Part shown: piece by piece, positions 23,967 to 36,079 of the stretch
Numbering within the stretch: the first letter of the stretch is position 1
Layout: each line of letters opens with the position of its first letter
Assembly: GCA_019426215.1 (NCBI GenBank)
Contig: CM033393.1
Location: 5,428,046-5,492,045, forward strand
Origin: Buddleja alternifolia
Taxonomy: Eukaryota > Streptophyta > Magnoliopsida > Lamiales > Scrophulariaceae
Direction: 5' to 3'
Length of the DNA stretch: 64,000 bases
Program-made: the position numbers and the translations under genes
Notes under the pieces: generated by a model
What the model was told of the DNA's origin: nothing
The model's input: the letters and a program-made list of their open reading frames with translations, nothing else
Databases searched by the model: none

Positions 23967-24555
23967 TAATCATGGAGAGATTATATTCTCTCTTCCTTTA
24001 TCAAGACATGGAGAATATATTCTTCTCTTTAACATCAAAGCATAGAGAATATATTCTTCTCTTTAACATCAAAGCATAGAGAATATATTCTTCCCTTTAA
24101 CATCAAAGCATTGAGAATATATTCTTCCCTTCACACCTTGAATTAGCTCTAATTAACCATCAAATCTGCCTTCGACTCCTTCTAGAAAGTTGTAGATTCG
24201 TGTGTTATCTTTCAATTACAATGGGCCTTGACTAAATCCAAGATACATAACTTTATTTATGAATTTTTCACCACAGCTGCGCAGTCCAGTCCAGAACAGA
24301 AATCTTCTGTTCTTGAACACTTTTGGGCCCTTTAACTTCCGAACTGGGTCTGGACTTCTTCACAAGAAATGTAGGCCTTTGTCATAGCTTTCCAACTGGA
24401 TAAAATTCAATAGAAACTAACTAATGTATCTCCAGATATATCAGTATTTCCAAAACATCGCCAAATCTGCCATTTTGATTGAAATTGGTATTTTGCAATC
24501 CAAATCTTGCCTAAATCACAAAATGAGATAAAATCAGTTCCAATCTGCCAAAATT
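23967..24555 (-). repeat. Athila LTR, partial inverted copy (-)
   Basis: Reverse complement of the LTR from the TCTCCATGATT region back to position 67, then the same CTGCCAAAATT tandem junction at about 24546-24556. It carries an extra unit of the ATTCTTC..TTTAACATCAAAGCA repeat compared with the full copies. Confidence 0.85.
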
Positions 24556-26035
24556 TGATACGTGTCGAATGCACCAAAATTTCTGTTCTCACAAGAATTT
24601 GTAGTACTCGTAAGTCCAGGTCGAACCCTAGAGATTGGTTGATCAAAATAATATTCAATGGGGAGGTTTGTTTGATGAATTAATAATGACAGGAATTAAA
24701 TAGGAATATCAATAAATGTAAAGCATCAATTCAAGGATAGTTAGTTCTTCAATTCAAGTGGATCATAGACACCTAAAATACTATCTATTCTTTGATTACT
24801 TAGCCAAGAACATAAATAACCAGTTATTTATATCCCTATTAACTTCCGTATATCATTAACCAAAGCCCAACACCCGGTTAAATTCTTATTATCAACTGAC
24901 TCGGTATTAAGCAATCCAAATCATGTCAATAATAGCATAACGAATTTGAAGCGACTAAGGATAAACAATAGTTTAAGCAAGCGCCAACTATTTTATTTAC
25001 ACTAATGTTTCCCTCGAGTAATCAATGAAAACTGGGATCACAATCTTGACAACTCAATTGCTATGAGCACAAATCAAGCATAACAATTACGGATTATGAA
25101 GGTTTGTTAGCAAAAGATTGTAATAGATAATCAACTAATGTGCACCTTAGATTATTATCTAAACAAGCATGAACATTAACAATAAGAAACAAAAGATAAT
25201 CAAACCGTAGATAGATAGATGAAGCTCCGTGTCTCACAGCATGTGAATCAAAATGAACTCCCTTGAATCGAAAGAAAAACTTAGCTACTCATAATTGTAA
25301 GCATAAAACTTGAAAATACTATTTTTCTTACTCTCTATTTTTCTAACTCTCTTGTTCTTCTTCTTCTTCTTGTTGTTCTCTTCAAGTCTTGCAAGACATA
25401 TATATAGGCAATGAAAAGATGCTATAATCATGGAGAGAATATATTCTCTCTTCCTTTATTAAGACATGGAGAATATATTATTCTCTTTAACATCAAAGCA
25501 TAGAGAATATATTCTTCCCTTTAACATCAAAGCATTGAGAATATATTCTTCCCTTCACACCTTGAATTGCCTCTAATTAACCATCAAATCTGACTTCGAC
25601 TCCTTCTAGAAAGTTGTAGATTCGTGTGTTATCTTTCAATTCCAATGGGCCTTGACTAAATCCAAGATACATAACTCTATTTATGAATTTTTCACCACAG
25701 CTGCGCAGTCCAGTCCAGAACAGAAATCTTCTGTTCTTGAACACTTTTGGGCCCTTTAACTTCCGAACTGGGTCTGGACTTCTTCACAAGAAATGTAGGT
25801 CTTTGTCTTAGCTTTCCAACTGGATAAAATTCAATAGAAACTAACTTATGCATCTCCAGATATATCAGTATTTCCAAAACATCGCCAAATCTGCCATTTT
25901 GATTGAAATTGATATTTTGCACTCCAAATCTTGCCTAAATCACAAAATGAGATAAAATCAGTTCCAATGGCCATATAATCACAACAAAAATGCTAAATAT
26001 AAAGGAAATAAAATATATAAATATTGCACTTATCA
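24556..26035 (-). mobile_element. Athila LTR, full inverted copy = 3' LTR of copy B (-)
   Basis: Read on the minus strand it runs TGATAAGTGC (26035) to GTATCA (24556), 1480 bp. The polypurine tract lies just outside at 26036-26048, so it is the 3' LTR of the minus-strand Athila element. TATA-like ATATATATAG lies near 25397-25408. Confidence 0.9.
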
Positions 26036-27009
26036 AATTCCCCCACACTTAGCTCTTGCACGTCCTCGGGCAAAGACAAAGAGAAACTAGAAAAAAAATA
26101 ACTAAAACTAAAGCTAACCACTTTCGTAGGTAACACGGTTGCATTTAGCATATGCAACAAGTCTTTAAACCCCTAGGTTACCCCTAGTGGACGAGTTTAG
26201 TCTTGTGAGGGTTTGCAGAAGATATACCCACAAAATCAATCTCTCAATGTACAAACAAGCAAGTTCATGAAATTTTCTTTCCAAACATCATCAATTCGTA
26301 ACCAAAAATTAACAAAATTCGCTAGAAAGGTCAATCATGTGTCCACCATTACTTTTGCATTCACACAAACTTCTCAAGAATTCACTTCATTTTGTAACCG
26401 CAATACTATTAATGCAACATTTAAGTCAACATCATCCCTTTATATTTCCTCAAACATGAATTAAAACGAGCAATATATTATTATTATTAAGCACACACTT
26501 GTCTTTTGACGCGAATACATACATTACTCATTAATGCACCCAGTTACTCAACAAGCGGATCATTTCATTCTGGACATACTTTGAATAGCCCTATTAGATT
26601 TCCAACACAGTAGCAGGTTTGGGCCGATAGATCCCAGACTAAATAGTCTTAGGTTATCAAGCTTGAAAACTCCTCAGGCTTAATCCCTTCAGTGTAGATA
26701 ATCCCAGGCGCTATATTATATCTTCAACATTACATAGAAATAATTTTTCACTACCTTACTTTACGCCTCAATCTGCTCCTCAATACACAAACAAGAAAGC
26801 AAAATTTCATCCGTGGCTATTACTTTTTTATTTGGATTGATCACTATGCTCTTGAAAACCAGATTAACCTTGAGGAATTTGAAGGAATTGAGTCTTGAGT
26901 TGTAAAGAGTCAAAAGTCACATGATACAAAGTTATGCTAAATTACGAATTTACACGAATTTCTCTAAAAGTCTGTACTTCAACAATTACAAAAATTTTAA
27001 CACTACTTG
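26036..27009 (-). other. Athila copy B post-pol region and polypurine tract
   Basis: Minus-strand counterpart of 19661-20560. It starts with the polypurine tract (complement of AATTCCCCCACAC at 26036-26048). The internal polypurine look-alike of copy A is absent because about 900 bp, equivalent to 18758-19660, has been deleted here. An extra segment near 26770-26860 is not in copy A. Confidence 0.75.
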
Positions 27010-29409
27010 TTAAACCAAGATGGACTTGACTTCTGGATTGGACACCTCGGTTTGCCCATTTGTCTGAGGGTGATAAGGTGTAGATGTCTTATGAAACACC
27101 TCATATTTTTTTAGCAAAGTGTCCACAGCTCGGTTACAAAAATGGGACCCCTGATCACTTATTAATGCTTTTGGTATGCCAAACCTACTAAAAATGTTAG
27201 ACTTGAGAAAACCTACAACAGCTTTAGAATCGTCAGTTTGGGTGGCTTTAGCTTCCACCCACTTCGAAACATAATCAACCGCGAGTAAGATATAAACAAA
27301 ACCAAAGGAGGAAGGAAAAGGTCCCATAAAATCAATACCCCATATATCAAAAATCTCACAAACAAGTATGGGCGTTTGAAGCATTTCATTCCTATGACTT
27401 AAATTCCCCGTCCTTTGACATTGTTCACAATTTTTACACATGACATAAGCATCACGGAATAAAGTAGGCCAATAAAAACCACTATCTAACACTTTTCTAG
27501 CAGTTCTCTTAGGTCCAAAATGACCACCACACGCATAAGCATGACAAAATTTCAAGACAGACTCTAATTCAGAATCAGGCACACATCTCCTAATAATTTG
27601 ATCGGAACAAAACTTCCACAAGTATGGATCATCCCACACATAATATTTTGCCTCACTCTTAATTTTATCTTTCTTACCTCTACTCAAATCACCAGGTAAA
27701 GTTCTAGAAACTAAATAATTCACTAAATCAGCATACCAAGGAACCAGACCTTGCAGAGCAAACAATTGCTCATCCGGAAAGAATTCTTGTAGTGGCACCA
27801 TATTTTCTTTTCCCACTAATCGACTCAAATGATCTGCCACCAAATTTTCAGCCCCCTTTTTATCTTTAATCTCCAGATCAAATTCTTGAAGAAAAAAAAT
27901 CCATCTCATTAACCTCGGTTTCGATTCTTTCTTCGCCAAAAGATGTCTTAAAGCTGCATGATCAGAAAATACAATCACTTTAGATCCAAGTAGATAAGAA
28001 CAAAATTTATCTAAAGCAAAAACAATAGACAAAAGTTCTTTTTCAGTAGTTGAATAATTGCACTGAGCCGCATTAAGGGTCCGGGAAGCATAATGGATCA
28101 CATGAGGTTGCTTGCCAAATCGTTGTCCTAAAACTGCTCCCATTGCATAATTACTCGCATCACACATTATTTCGAATGGAAGAGACCAATCTGGTGGCTG
28201 TATCAAAGGTGCGGTGGTTAACGCTGATTTCAGTTTATCAAAAGCATCCTTGCAGTCTTGGGTGAATTCGAAAATCACATCTTGTTGTAGCAACTTGGAT
28301 AGAGGCAATGCAATCTTCGCAAAATCCTTGATGAATCTACGATAAAAACCTGCATGGCCAAGGAAAGATCGTACATCCCTCACACATGTGGGGTAGGGTA
28401 AGTTCACAATTAAATCAATCTTAGCTTTATCTACCTCAATACCCCTACATGAAATAACATGTCCTAATACAATCCCTTGTTCTACCATAAAATGACATTT
28501 TTCAAAATTCAAAACAAGATTTGTGTCAATGCAACGATCAAGCACACGAGATAAATTTTCAAGACAAGAATCAAATGAATCCCCATGCACATTAAAATCG
28601 TCCATAAAAACTTCAATGTACTTTTCGATTAAATTAGAGAAAATACTTATCATGCAGCGCTGAAAAGTGCCTGGTGCATTGCAAAGTCCAAACGACATCC
28701 TCCGATAAGCAAATGTTCCAAACGGACACGTGAATGTGGTTATCTCTTGGTCTTCAGGAGCAATCACAATCTGGTTATAACCTGAATAACCATCAAGAAA
28801 ACAATAATGAGATTTACTGGCTAATCGCTCAAGCATTTGGTCAATAAAAGGTAAAGGAAAATGGTCTTTTCTTGTTGCTGCATTCAGTTTGTGATAATCA
28901 ATGCAAACATACCACCCACTTTGAATCCTCGTAGGAACTAGCTCATTATTCTGGTTCTGCACTATCGTCACGCCAGATTTTTTTGGTACAACCTGAACAT
29001 GACTCACCCACTTGCTGTCTGATATTGGGTAAATAACTCCTGCATCCAACAACTTCAGGATTTCTTTCTTTACTACATCCATCATCAATGGATTCAGTCT
29101 CCTTTGAGCCTCTCTGCTTGGTTTCGAGTCATCCTCTAACAAAATTCGGTGCATGCACATGGAAGGACTAATTCCCTTAATGTGAGCTATAGTCCACCCA
29201 ATTGCTGTCTTATGATCTCGAAGTATTCGAACAAGTCTTTCCTCTTGCACCATAGTCAGATTCTTTGCAATTATTACTGGCAAGGTCTCAGTCTCCTCTA
29301 AGTGCCCATACTTCAGATGGTCGGGTAAGGGCTTAAGTTCTAAATTCGGTGCCTGCAACACAGATGGCAGCAATTTTGTGTGATTAAATGATAATTCAAT
29401 TTTTGACAC
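27010..29409 (-). pseudogene. Athila copy B RT-RNase H-integrase (C-terminus deleted)
   Basis: A 799-codon open frame. [42 protein letters not shown], catalytic FMDD in [11 protein letters not shown]. RNase [37 protein letters not shown]. Integrase: HAYACGGHF with CKNCEQCQ, Asp in IDFMGPFP, Asp in ISDQGSHF, Glu in NGQTEVS. It ends early at VKSILV, because a deletion removed the remaining integrase C-terminal domain present in copy A. RT and RNase H catalytic residues look intact. The N-terminus overlaps 29340-29621, which is in another frame. Confidence 0.9.
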
Positions 29410-29621
29410 ATTATACCTGCTAGGGCTAGTGGTAAGGACTGCATAGCCATAATCATCTCTTCAACTTCATCACTAAAATTCTGATGTTCCCCGAATTGCC
29501 ATAAACCATGACTGAGTACTACTTCCAATGCATCCACTTGACTTTTCTCAAAAACCTCCTGGGCTAACACATCAATAATATCAATAGAATAAACTGAATT
29601 CACATGAAGGGGATACCTCAT
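29340..29621 (-). pseudogene. Athila copy B protease-RT linker (frame-shifted piece)
   Basis: The 93-codon frame [30 protein letters not shown] is the stretch that links protease to RT in Athila polyproteins (the VYSIDIIDVLAQEVFE part). It overlaps the end of the gag-protease frame and the start of the RT frame, so two frame changes separate the three pieces. Confidence 0.7.
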
Positions 29622-30909
29622 GGATTCGAATTAATATGCTAAATTTGACAATCTGGCCATCGTACTCCATTGATAAAGTGCCATCATGAGCATCAATCTT
29701 TGTTCTTGCTGTTTTGAGGAAGGGGCGTCCTAGGAGGATCGGGGCTGGATTTGAGGATCCATTATCTTCCATATTCAGAACGTAAAAATCAGCTGGAAAG
29801 ATTAACTCATTCACCTGCACTAACACATCCTCAAGCACCCCCTCGGGGTATGCATTAGATCGATCCGCCAATTGTATAATAACACCAGTTTGTTTCAAGG
29901 GACCTAAATTAAGAGATGCATAAATTGAATAAGGCATGACGTTAATTGATGCACCTAAATCTAACATGGCACGTTTAAATCTATTATTAACAATCACACA
30001 AGGGATAGTAAACGTACCTGGATCCTTACACTTAGGTAGCAGTTTTCGCTGGATTATTGCAGACACATTTTCATCCACTTTAATCTTTTCGTCTCCTCTT
30101 AGCTTCCTCTTCATGGTGCATAGCTCCTTAAAGAATTTCGCATATCTCGGAATCTGACTAATAGCATCAAGCAGTGGAATGTTTACTGCTACATTCCTGA
30201 ATGTCTCCAATATCTCCTTCTCTTCATTTTGTTTCTTAAATTTACTTAACCTGCTCGGAAAGGGGATGGAAACAGGAACAGTGTTAGTGGAATTATGCAT
30301 GTTTGAAGGAAAACGTACCTTAGGAGCTTCGAGACTAATTTTAGCTTCCTTTTTCTCTGTGGGTTTTTCTTCTTCCGGCACACTTTGAGTTGGGCTCTGA
30401 ATTTCTTTTCCGCTCTGCAAAGTTACTACATTGGCATTCTCTCTAGGATTTATGATTGTATGGGAGGGTAATTTGCCGGAACCTTGACCTTCCATCTTGC
30501 TCATCGAAGTTGCTAACTGGCTTATCTGTTTCTCTAAATTTTGGATGCTGTTTCTTGTTTCCTGTTGAAATTTTTGGGTATTGTTAGCGAGAGCTTTAAC
30601 AATTTCATCTAAAGCCATACCTGAATTCGAAGATTGATTCGTTTGATGTTGCTGTCGTGGCTGGAAAGAATTTTGATAACGATTTTGTCCAACTTGATTT
30701 CCATAACTGAGATTGGGGTGATCTCGCCAGCCTGGATTGTATGAATTGGAATAAGGATCGTACTTTCTTTGTTGCTGACCTGGGAATCCTCCAATAGCAT
30801 TGGCTTTCTGGTTCATTTCTTCTTGCAATGTAGGACACACATCAGTGGGGTCTCCTGTAACTGAACAAATACCACATACCTTCGCTACTTGCAAATTTCC
30901 TACGGCCAT
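29581..30909 (-). pseudogene. Athila copy B Gag C-terminus and protease
   Basis: Begins in the Gag zinc-binding region (CGICSVTGDPTDVCPTLQ), followed by an Asn/Pro/Gln-rich linker and a coiled-coil-like segment (LEKQISQLATSMSKMEGQ). The retropepsin-like domain has LDLGASINVMPYSIY, with DLG in place of the usual DS/TG, a common variant in this lineage. The flap/C-terminal LLGRPFLKTARTKID follows. The frame is lost at both ends. Confidence 0.85.
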
Positions 30910-30926
30910 TTGTTGAACTAATGAAG

Positions 30927-31826
30927 TTAACTCAAAAATTTGATGCTCAGGTTAGATGTACTTACCTTGTTGACTTTTTTAGGTGTATGATTTAACCTCA
31001 TGCCAAATTGTTGTGAATTTGCTGCCATGTTGGAAATTAAAGTCCTAGCAGCGGTGGGGGTTTTATCCACTAGAGCTCCTCCACTTGCTGCATCAATCAT
31101 GTTCCTCTCCATGGGAAGTAGGCCTTCATAAAAATATTGAATTAATAGCTGCTCACTTATCTGATGGCGTGGACAGCTTGCACACAACTTCTTAAATCGC
31201 TCCCAATATTCATATAACGAATCTCCGTTGTACTGCCTTATGCCACAAATCTCTTTTCTTATGTTGGCAGCCCTTGATGCTAGAAAGTACTTCTCCAAAA
31301 ATAGTCTTTTGACCTCATTCCATGTTGTTATCGTCCCTGAAGGTAAGTAATAAAGCCAATCTTTTGCATTATCTGCTAAGGAAAATGGGAATGCTCTTAA
31401 TTTAATTTGTTCCTCGGATACTCCCGTCGGTCTCATGCTCGAGCATACAACATGGAATTCCTTTAGGTGCTTGTTTGGATCCTCTCCTGCAAGACCACGA
31501 AATTTAGGTAATAAGTGAATCAATCCTGATTTCAATTCAAAGGCAACATCTAAATCAGCATATTCAATGCATAAAGGTTGTAGATTAAAATCCGGAGTAG
31601 CCAACTCCTTCAAAGTCCTATTATTTCCAGCCATGACTTCCTCTTCATCTGATTCACTTGAAAATAAGTGAAGAGATATGGTGCTTCCGTGTGGAGATAA
31701 GATAGATTCTTCCGATTGCACGTTTTCCACGTTGCTCGTCTTCTTAGCGTCTTTCCTCAATCTACGCAATGTTCTTTCAATCTCTGGATTAATTTCCTGG
31801 GTCTTAGATTGAGAAGAACGAGTCAT
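30927..31826 (-). pseudogene. Athila copy B Gag N-terminus
   Basis: Starts MTRSSQSKTQEINPEIERTL at 31826, about 340 bp after the primer site. It contains the Retrotrans_gag core (KEFHVVCSSMRPTGVSEEQI, then AKDWLYYLPSGTITTWNEVK and FLEKYFLASRAANIRKEI). A frameshift near 30960 gives the spurious tail STSNLSIKFLS; the genuine continuation is in the frame of 29581-30909. Confidence 0.88.
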
Positions 31827-32167
31827 AAAATAAAAAAACTCAAAAGGTAAAGTACAGAAATAACGAAAAAATAATAATTTAAAAACCGACTAAAAACACA
31901 AAAAAAAAAGAAAAAAACCTAGTAAACGATGGAATTTGGGCCTGAGAGGGTGGTGCTTAGCATATAATGTATGCTAAGTTGTTTTTAAAATGACATTTTC
32001 TTCAAGATTGATATAGAGTTCGTGGCCGAATTCCAAAAACATTTTTTTTTCTTTTCTCAATACACAAAATAGTCCATAAAACTTAAAACTAAGACATATA
32101 TAAATCTAACAGCCTATATATATTACAATAATAATTCGAATAAAATAAAATTTTGACCGAAAACCAA

Positions 32168-32185
32168 TCCCCGGCAACGGCGCCA
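32168..32185 (-). promoter_or_regulatory. Athila copy B primer-binding site, tRNA-Asp type
   Basis: On the minus strand TGGCGCCGTTGCCGGGGA, complementary to the 3' end of plant tRNA-Asp. It lies 5 bases inside the LTR end at 32191. Asp-tRNA priming is characteristic of Athila elements. Confidence 0.9.
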
Positions 32186-32190
32186 AAATT

Positions 32191-32398
32191 TGATACGTGT
32201 CGAATGCACCAAAATTACTGTTCTCACAAAAATTTGTAGTACTCGTTAGTCCAGGTCGAACCCTAGAGATTGGTTGATCAAAATAATATTCACTGGAGAG
32301 GTTTGTTTGATGAATTAATAATGACAGGAATTAAATAGGAAGATCAATAAATGTAAAGCATCGATTCAAGGATAGTTCGTTCTTCAATTCAAGTTGAT
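32191..32398 (-). mobile_element. Athila copy B 5' LTR, truncated to its last 208 bp
   Basis: Matches the end of the 1.48-kb LTR (GTATCA end at 32191). It breaks off after AATTCAAGTTGAT at 32398, where the sequence becomes the RNase H region of a different Athila family. Confidence 0.88.
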
Positions 32399-33616
32399 GG
32401 TTTGAAATACCTTATCCTTCCTTTGGCTAAGGACCGCACCCACCGCGGTGTCACTAGCATCACACATCAATTCGAAGGGCAAGCTCCAATCGGGCGATGC
32501 CATGATGGAAGCGGATATCAATTGCTCCTTGAGAGTCATGAAGGCCTGTAAACAAAGGGAATCAAAACTGAATGGTGCATCTTTGACAAGCAAGTTAGAT
32601 AACGGCTTTGCAATTTTGAATTTTTTTTTTGATAAATCGCCTATAGAAGCCGGCATGACCAAGAAAGCTCCTCACGGCTTTCACCGATGTAGGTGGAGGA
32701 AGCTTTTTTATGACCTCAATCTTAACTTGGTCCACTTCAAATTCTTTTTGAGAGATTTTGTGGCCTAGCACAATCCCTTCCCGGACCATAAAATGACATT
32801 TTTCCCAATTCAAAACAAGATTTGTTTCCTCACAGCGTTTTAGAACATGATCCAAATGATCAAGACATGTGTTAAACGAGGTTCCAAAAATAGAAAAATC
32901 ATCCATAAAAATCTCAAGGAATTCTTCAACCATGTCATGAAAGATCGCCATCATACATCGTTGAAATGTGGCCGGGGCATTGCATAATCCAAACGGCATC
33001 CGCCTATAATCAAACGTGCCATAGGGACAAGTGAAAGTTGTTTTCTCTTGGTCCTCGGGGGCTATGGCAATTTGGTTATAGCCGGAATACCCATCTAGAA
33101 AACAATAAAAATCATGCCCGGCTAACCTTTCAAGCATCTGGTCAATGAATGGGAGGGGGAAATGGTCCTTACGAGTGGCATCATTTAACTTGTGATAATC
33201 TATACATACACGCCAACCGGTAAGCATTCGAGTAGGGATTAATTCATTGTTCGCATTTTCTATCACAGTTATTCCACCCTTTTTTGGAACTACCTGAGTA
33301 GGACTTATCCATGCACTATCGGATATAGGATAGATTATACCTGCGTCGAGTAGTTTATAACCTCTTTCTTTACCACCTCTTGTATTTGTGGATTTGACCG
33401 TCTTTGTGGTTGGCGTGTAGGTTTTGCGGACTCCTCCATGAGTATTTTGTGCATGCACACCGCTGGACTTATGCTTTTTATATCAGCAATTTTCCACCCG
33501 AAGGCCTTCTTGTTGGCCTTCAAAACTCTCATGAGTCGCTCCTCCTGTTCCACTGTCAAACAAGATGAGACAATTAAAGGTAGTGTCTCATTATCATTTA
33601 AAAATACATATTTCAA
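32399..33616 (-). pseudogene. Athila family 2 RT with partial RNase H (truncated)
   Basis: 33335-33616 carries the pre-RT part (SCLTVEQEERLMRVLKANKK). 32595-33458 carries RT with [44 protein letters not shown] in EIFMDDFSIFG and [14 protein letters not shown]. 32399-32662 carries the start of RNase H ([20 protein letters not shown]). Three frames are used, so at least two shifts exist. Everything after the first RNase H motif, including all of integrase and the 3' LTR, is missing at the 32398 junction. Confidence 0.88.
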
Positions 33617-33679
33617 ATGTAATGGTAATGGTTTAAGCTCAAGGATAGGGGCTTCTTTGATAGAAGGGCGAGGAGGAGC

Positions 33680-34535
33680 TTAGAGTGATCTTTCTAATTT
33701 TTTAGCTCCAATGACGTGGTAAAGAAGTGGCCTCTCTAAGCTAAACATGGCTTCCAATTGTTCTTCACTCGCCGAATCGTCATCCATAGATTGGGAAAGA
33801 CATGTCTCCAATGGGTCATCTACCATTTGTGCCTGAAAAGTCTCATCAATCAACATATCAAATGCATCGATGCGTAAACATGAGTCGGGGTCACATGGGT
33901 GTTTAAGCACTTTAAAAACATCAAAGGTGACCTTTTCATCTCCCACATTTAAGGTTAGCTTAGCATTGGCAATATCGATTACCACCTTACCAGTGGCTAG
34001 GAATGGTCTTCCTAGGATCAGGGGTACCTCAACATCTTCTTCCATATCAAGGACCACAAAGTCAACCGGGAAGTAGAACTTGTCGACTTGAACGATCACA
34101 TCTTCGATTATTCCTCGTGGCCTCTTGATTGATCTATCGGCAAGTTGGAGGCTCATTGAAGTCGGCTTTGGATTGCCAAGGCCCAACTTTTTGAAAAGAG
34201 AGTACGGGAGGAGGTTGATGCTAGCTCCCGAGTCACACAAAACTTTTTCGATGGATAATGGCCCAATCTTGCAAGGAATAGTGAGACTCCCGGGGTCTTC
34301 AAGTTTCATTGGTAATTTATTAAGCAATACGGCGGAGCATTCCTCTGTTAGACACACCATTTCGTTTTCCTCCCACTTTTGTTTGTTAGATAAAATATCC
34401 TTGAAAAATTCACGTAATTTGGCATTTGTAAAATAGCGTCAATAAAAGAAATATTAATTCTAACCTCACGAAGAACCGCCAAGATCCGGACGAAACCTGG
34501 ATCCATCTCCTTCTTTTTCTTTCTATGTGCATTTG
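33680..34535 (-). pseudogene. Athila family 2 protease and Gag-protease linker
   Basis: The frame 33680-34360 encodes LTEECSAVLLNKLPMKLEDP, the protease site CDSGASINLLPYSLF with canonical DSG, ILGRPFLATGKVVIDIAN and an acidic tail. The part from 34361 to 34535 continues towards Gag in another frame and is cut at 34535 by the solo LTR. The rest of Gag resumes at 36080. Confidence 0.85.
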
Positions 34536-36079
34536 TGTTAGGAATTTTATGTTAGATGTTTTGATGATGACAATTAGGACTTTGTGTTAGACCCCAAAAT
34601 ATGTAAGTTTGATTTTAGTAGAAAATTTGTATAAGCTTTGAAGCGTTAGTTTTGTAATAGGCTTATTAGGCTTTGTTTTATTTTACTTTAGATTGTTAGG
34701 CTAAGTAGTCTTAGGCTGAGCGTCTGATAATTTCTGAGTGAGTTTATCAGTGGTAAAGTTCGAAGACTCAAGCGCCTGATTTCTGAAAGAAGATAAAAGT
34801 CTCCAAGCGTCCAATTGACCAGCTACATCAAGCGTTTCCTTATGGGACAGAAGTAATTTCACCTGAATTTATTTCTAAGTCCAGAAGGAGTTTAATGCAA
34901 ATATTCTCAAAGCATTAAGTACCAACGGGTATTTAATTCAAATGCATTAAATGCTGATAAGAGCATTAAATGTGATAAGCACTTTCAGACGTACGGAGAA
35001 GCCACCCTATTGGACTGTCAATTATCTCAGACTGCAGCACCAACTTTTGTGCAGCAGATTTTCAGGAAAAAGGACAAAAGTTGTTCACTCGCGGAAGTGA
35101 GAGACACGCGCCTGTGCATGTGTCAAACGGACACTTTCTCCAAGAATGCCTATAAATAGGACTTCAACAACAAGTCAAAAAGTGAGAACAATTAATCTTC
35201 AAGTCGAATTGATGTTGCATTGAAGTCTCATTCCTTAAACTCTCAGAAAAGCCAGAATATTCAAGAAAACATTCCCTCTGCTTTTCTTCAATCCTGAGAC
35301 AGTCAACAAATATCTCAAACATTCTTTTCGAAGAAACCACTTTTCTACTGAGATATTTCCAAGTTGTTTGAACTTCATCAAAATCAAACAAACCGTTTTA
35401 TAAAAACCCATCCAAGCCTCGCGATCTGTGTGAAGTCGAAGTTGGATACTTGCATCATTTCTGGGTGAAAGAAGCAAGGAGATTGAAGTGATTTGGAGCA
35501 GAAATCTGTGTGATCAAGGAGCACAAGTCATCGACATCTATCTCTCCCTATTGTGTACAAGATTCTGTGTGATTCTTTGAGAATCACTTTAGTGGATTGC
35601 CTCCAAGTGTTCAAGGAGAAGAAGGACGTAGTTGGGATTACATCACCCAACGAACCTTACAAATATTGTGTTATTTACTTTTCAGTCAATTCTTTCATAT
35701 CATATCATTGCATAAATTGATTAAGTAAAATACAATCAAACGCTAAGCAACTAAGAAACTTCTGGTGACGCTAAAGCTTTCAAAAGAAGACTAGAAAAAT
35801 CATTCCGCTGTGCTAACACTGATTAAGGAACTGAACGCTTAAACCCACTCGGTTAAAGTATTCAAATCTTGAAGTCTAAGTTAACTCTCTAAAAACAGTC
35901 TTCATCAGACGCTTAACCTAAGCGTCTATATTTCTAAGTAAACGCTCAGTCAAGCGTTCACATTTCAAGCGTCCAAAACCATTTTAATACGAAACCTTTT
36001 CGAAGTCGAAAAAGACTTCAGGGTCTATTCAACCCCCCCCCCCCTTCTAGACCCTTTCGTATGCCACTTGGGACCAACA
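34536..36079 (+). mobile_element. Solo LTR, SIRE/Maximus-like Copia
   Basis: Starts TGTTAGGAATTTTATGTTAG and ends GGGACCAACA, 1544 bp, flanked by perfect 5-bp target duplications ATTTG at 34531-34535 and 36080-36084. The GATGTTTTGATGATGACAA start and the ATTCAACCCCCC tail near the end are typical of SIRE/Maximus LTRs. A TATAAATAGG box is at 35151-35160. With no internal region, it is a solo LTR left by LTR-LTR recombination. It sits in the Gag-protease linker of the minus-strand Athila family 2 element, so it is younger than that insertion. I cannot be sure of strand; + is chosen from the TATA box and the C-rich tail. Confidence 0.9.
35151..35160 (+). promoter_or_regulatory. TATA box in solo LTR
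   Basis: TATAAATAGG in the middle of the SIRE-like LTR, the likely core promoter of the lost retrotransposon. Confidence 0.6.

Noticed and set aside
27792..27802. TTCTTGTAGTG, a possible right end for the CACTA element at 1250
   Set aside because: It is part of Athila pol coding (conserved with the other copy at about 17980), so the match is coincidental.
36030..36045. Poly-C run as a polypurine tract of a minus-strand element
   Set aside because: It lies inside the solo LTR near its end, where SIRE-type LTRs carry such a C-run; the TG..CA ends and ATTTG duplications fix the element limits elsewhere.
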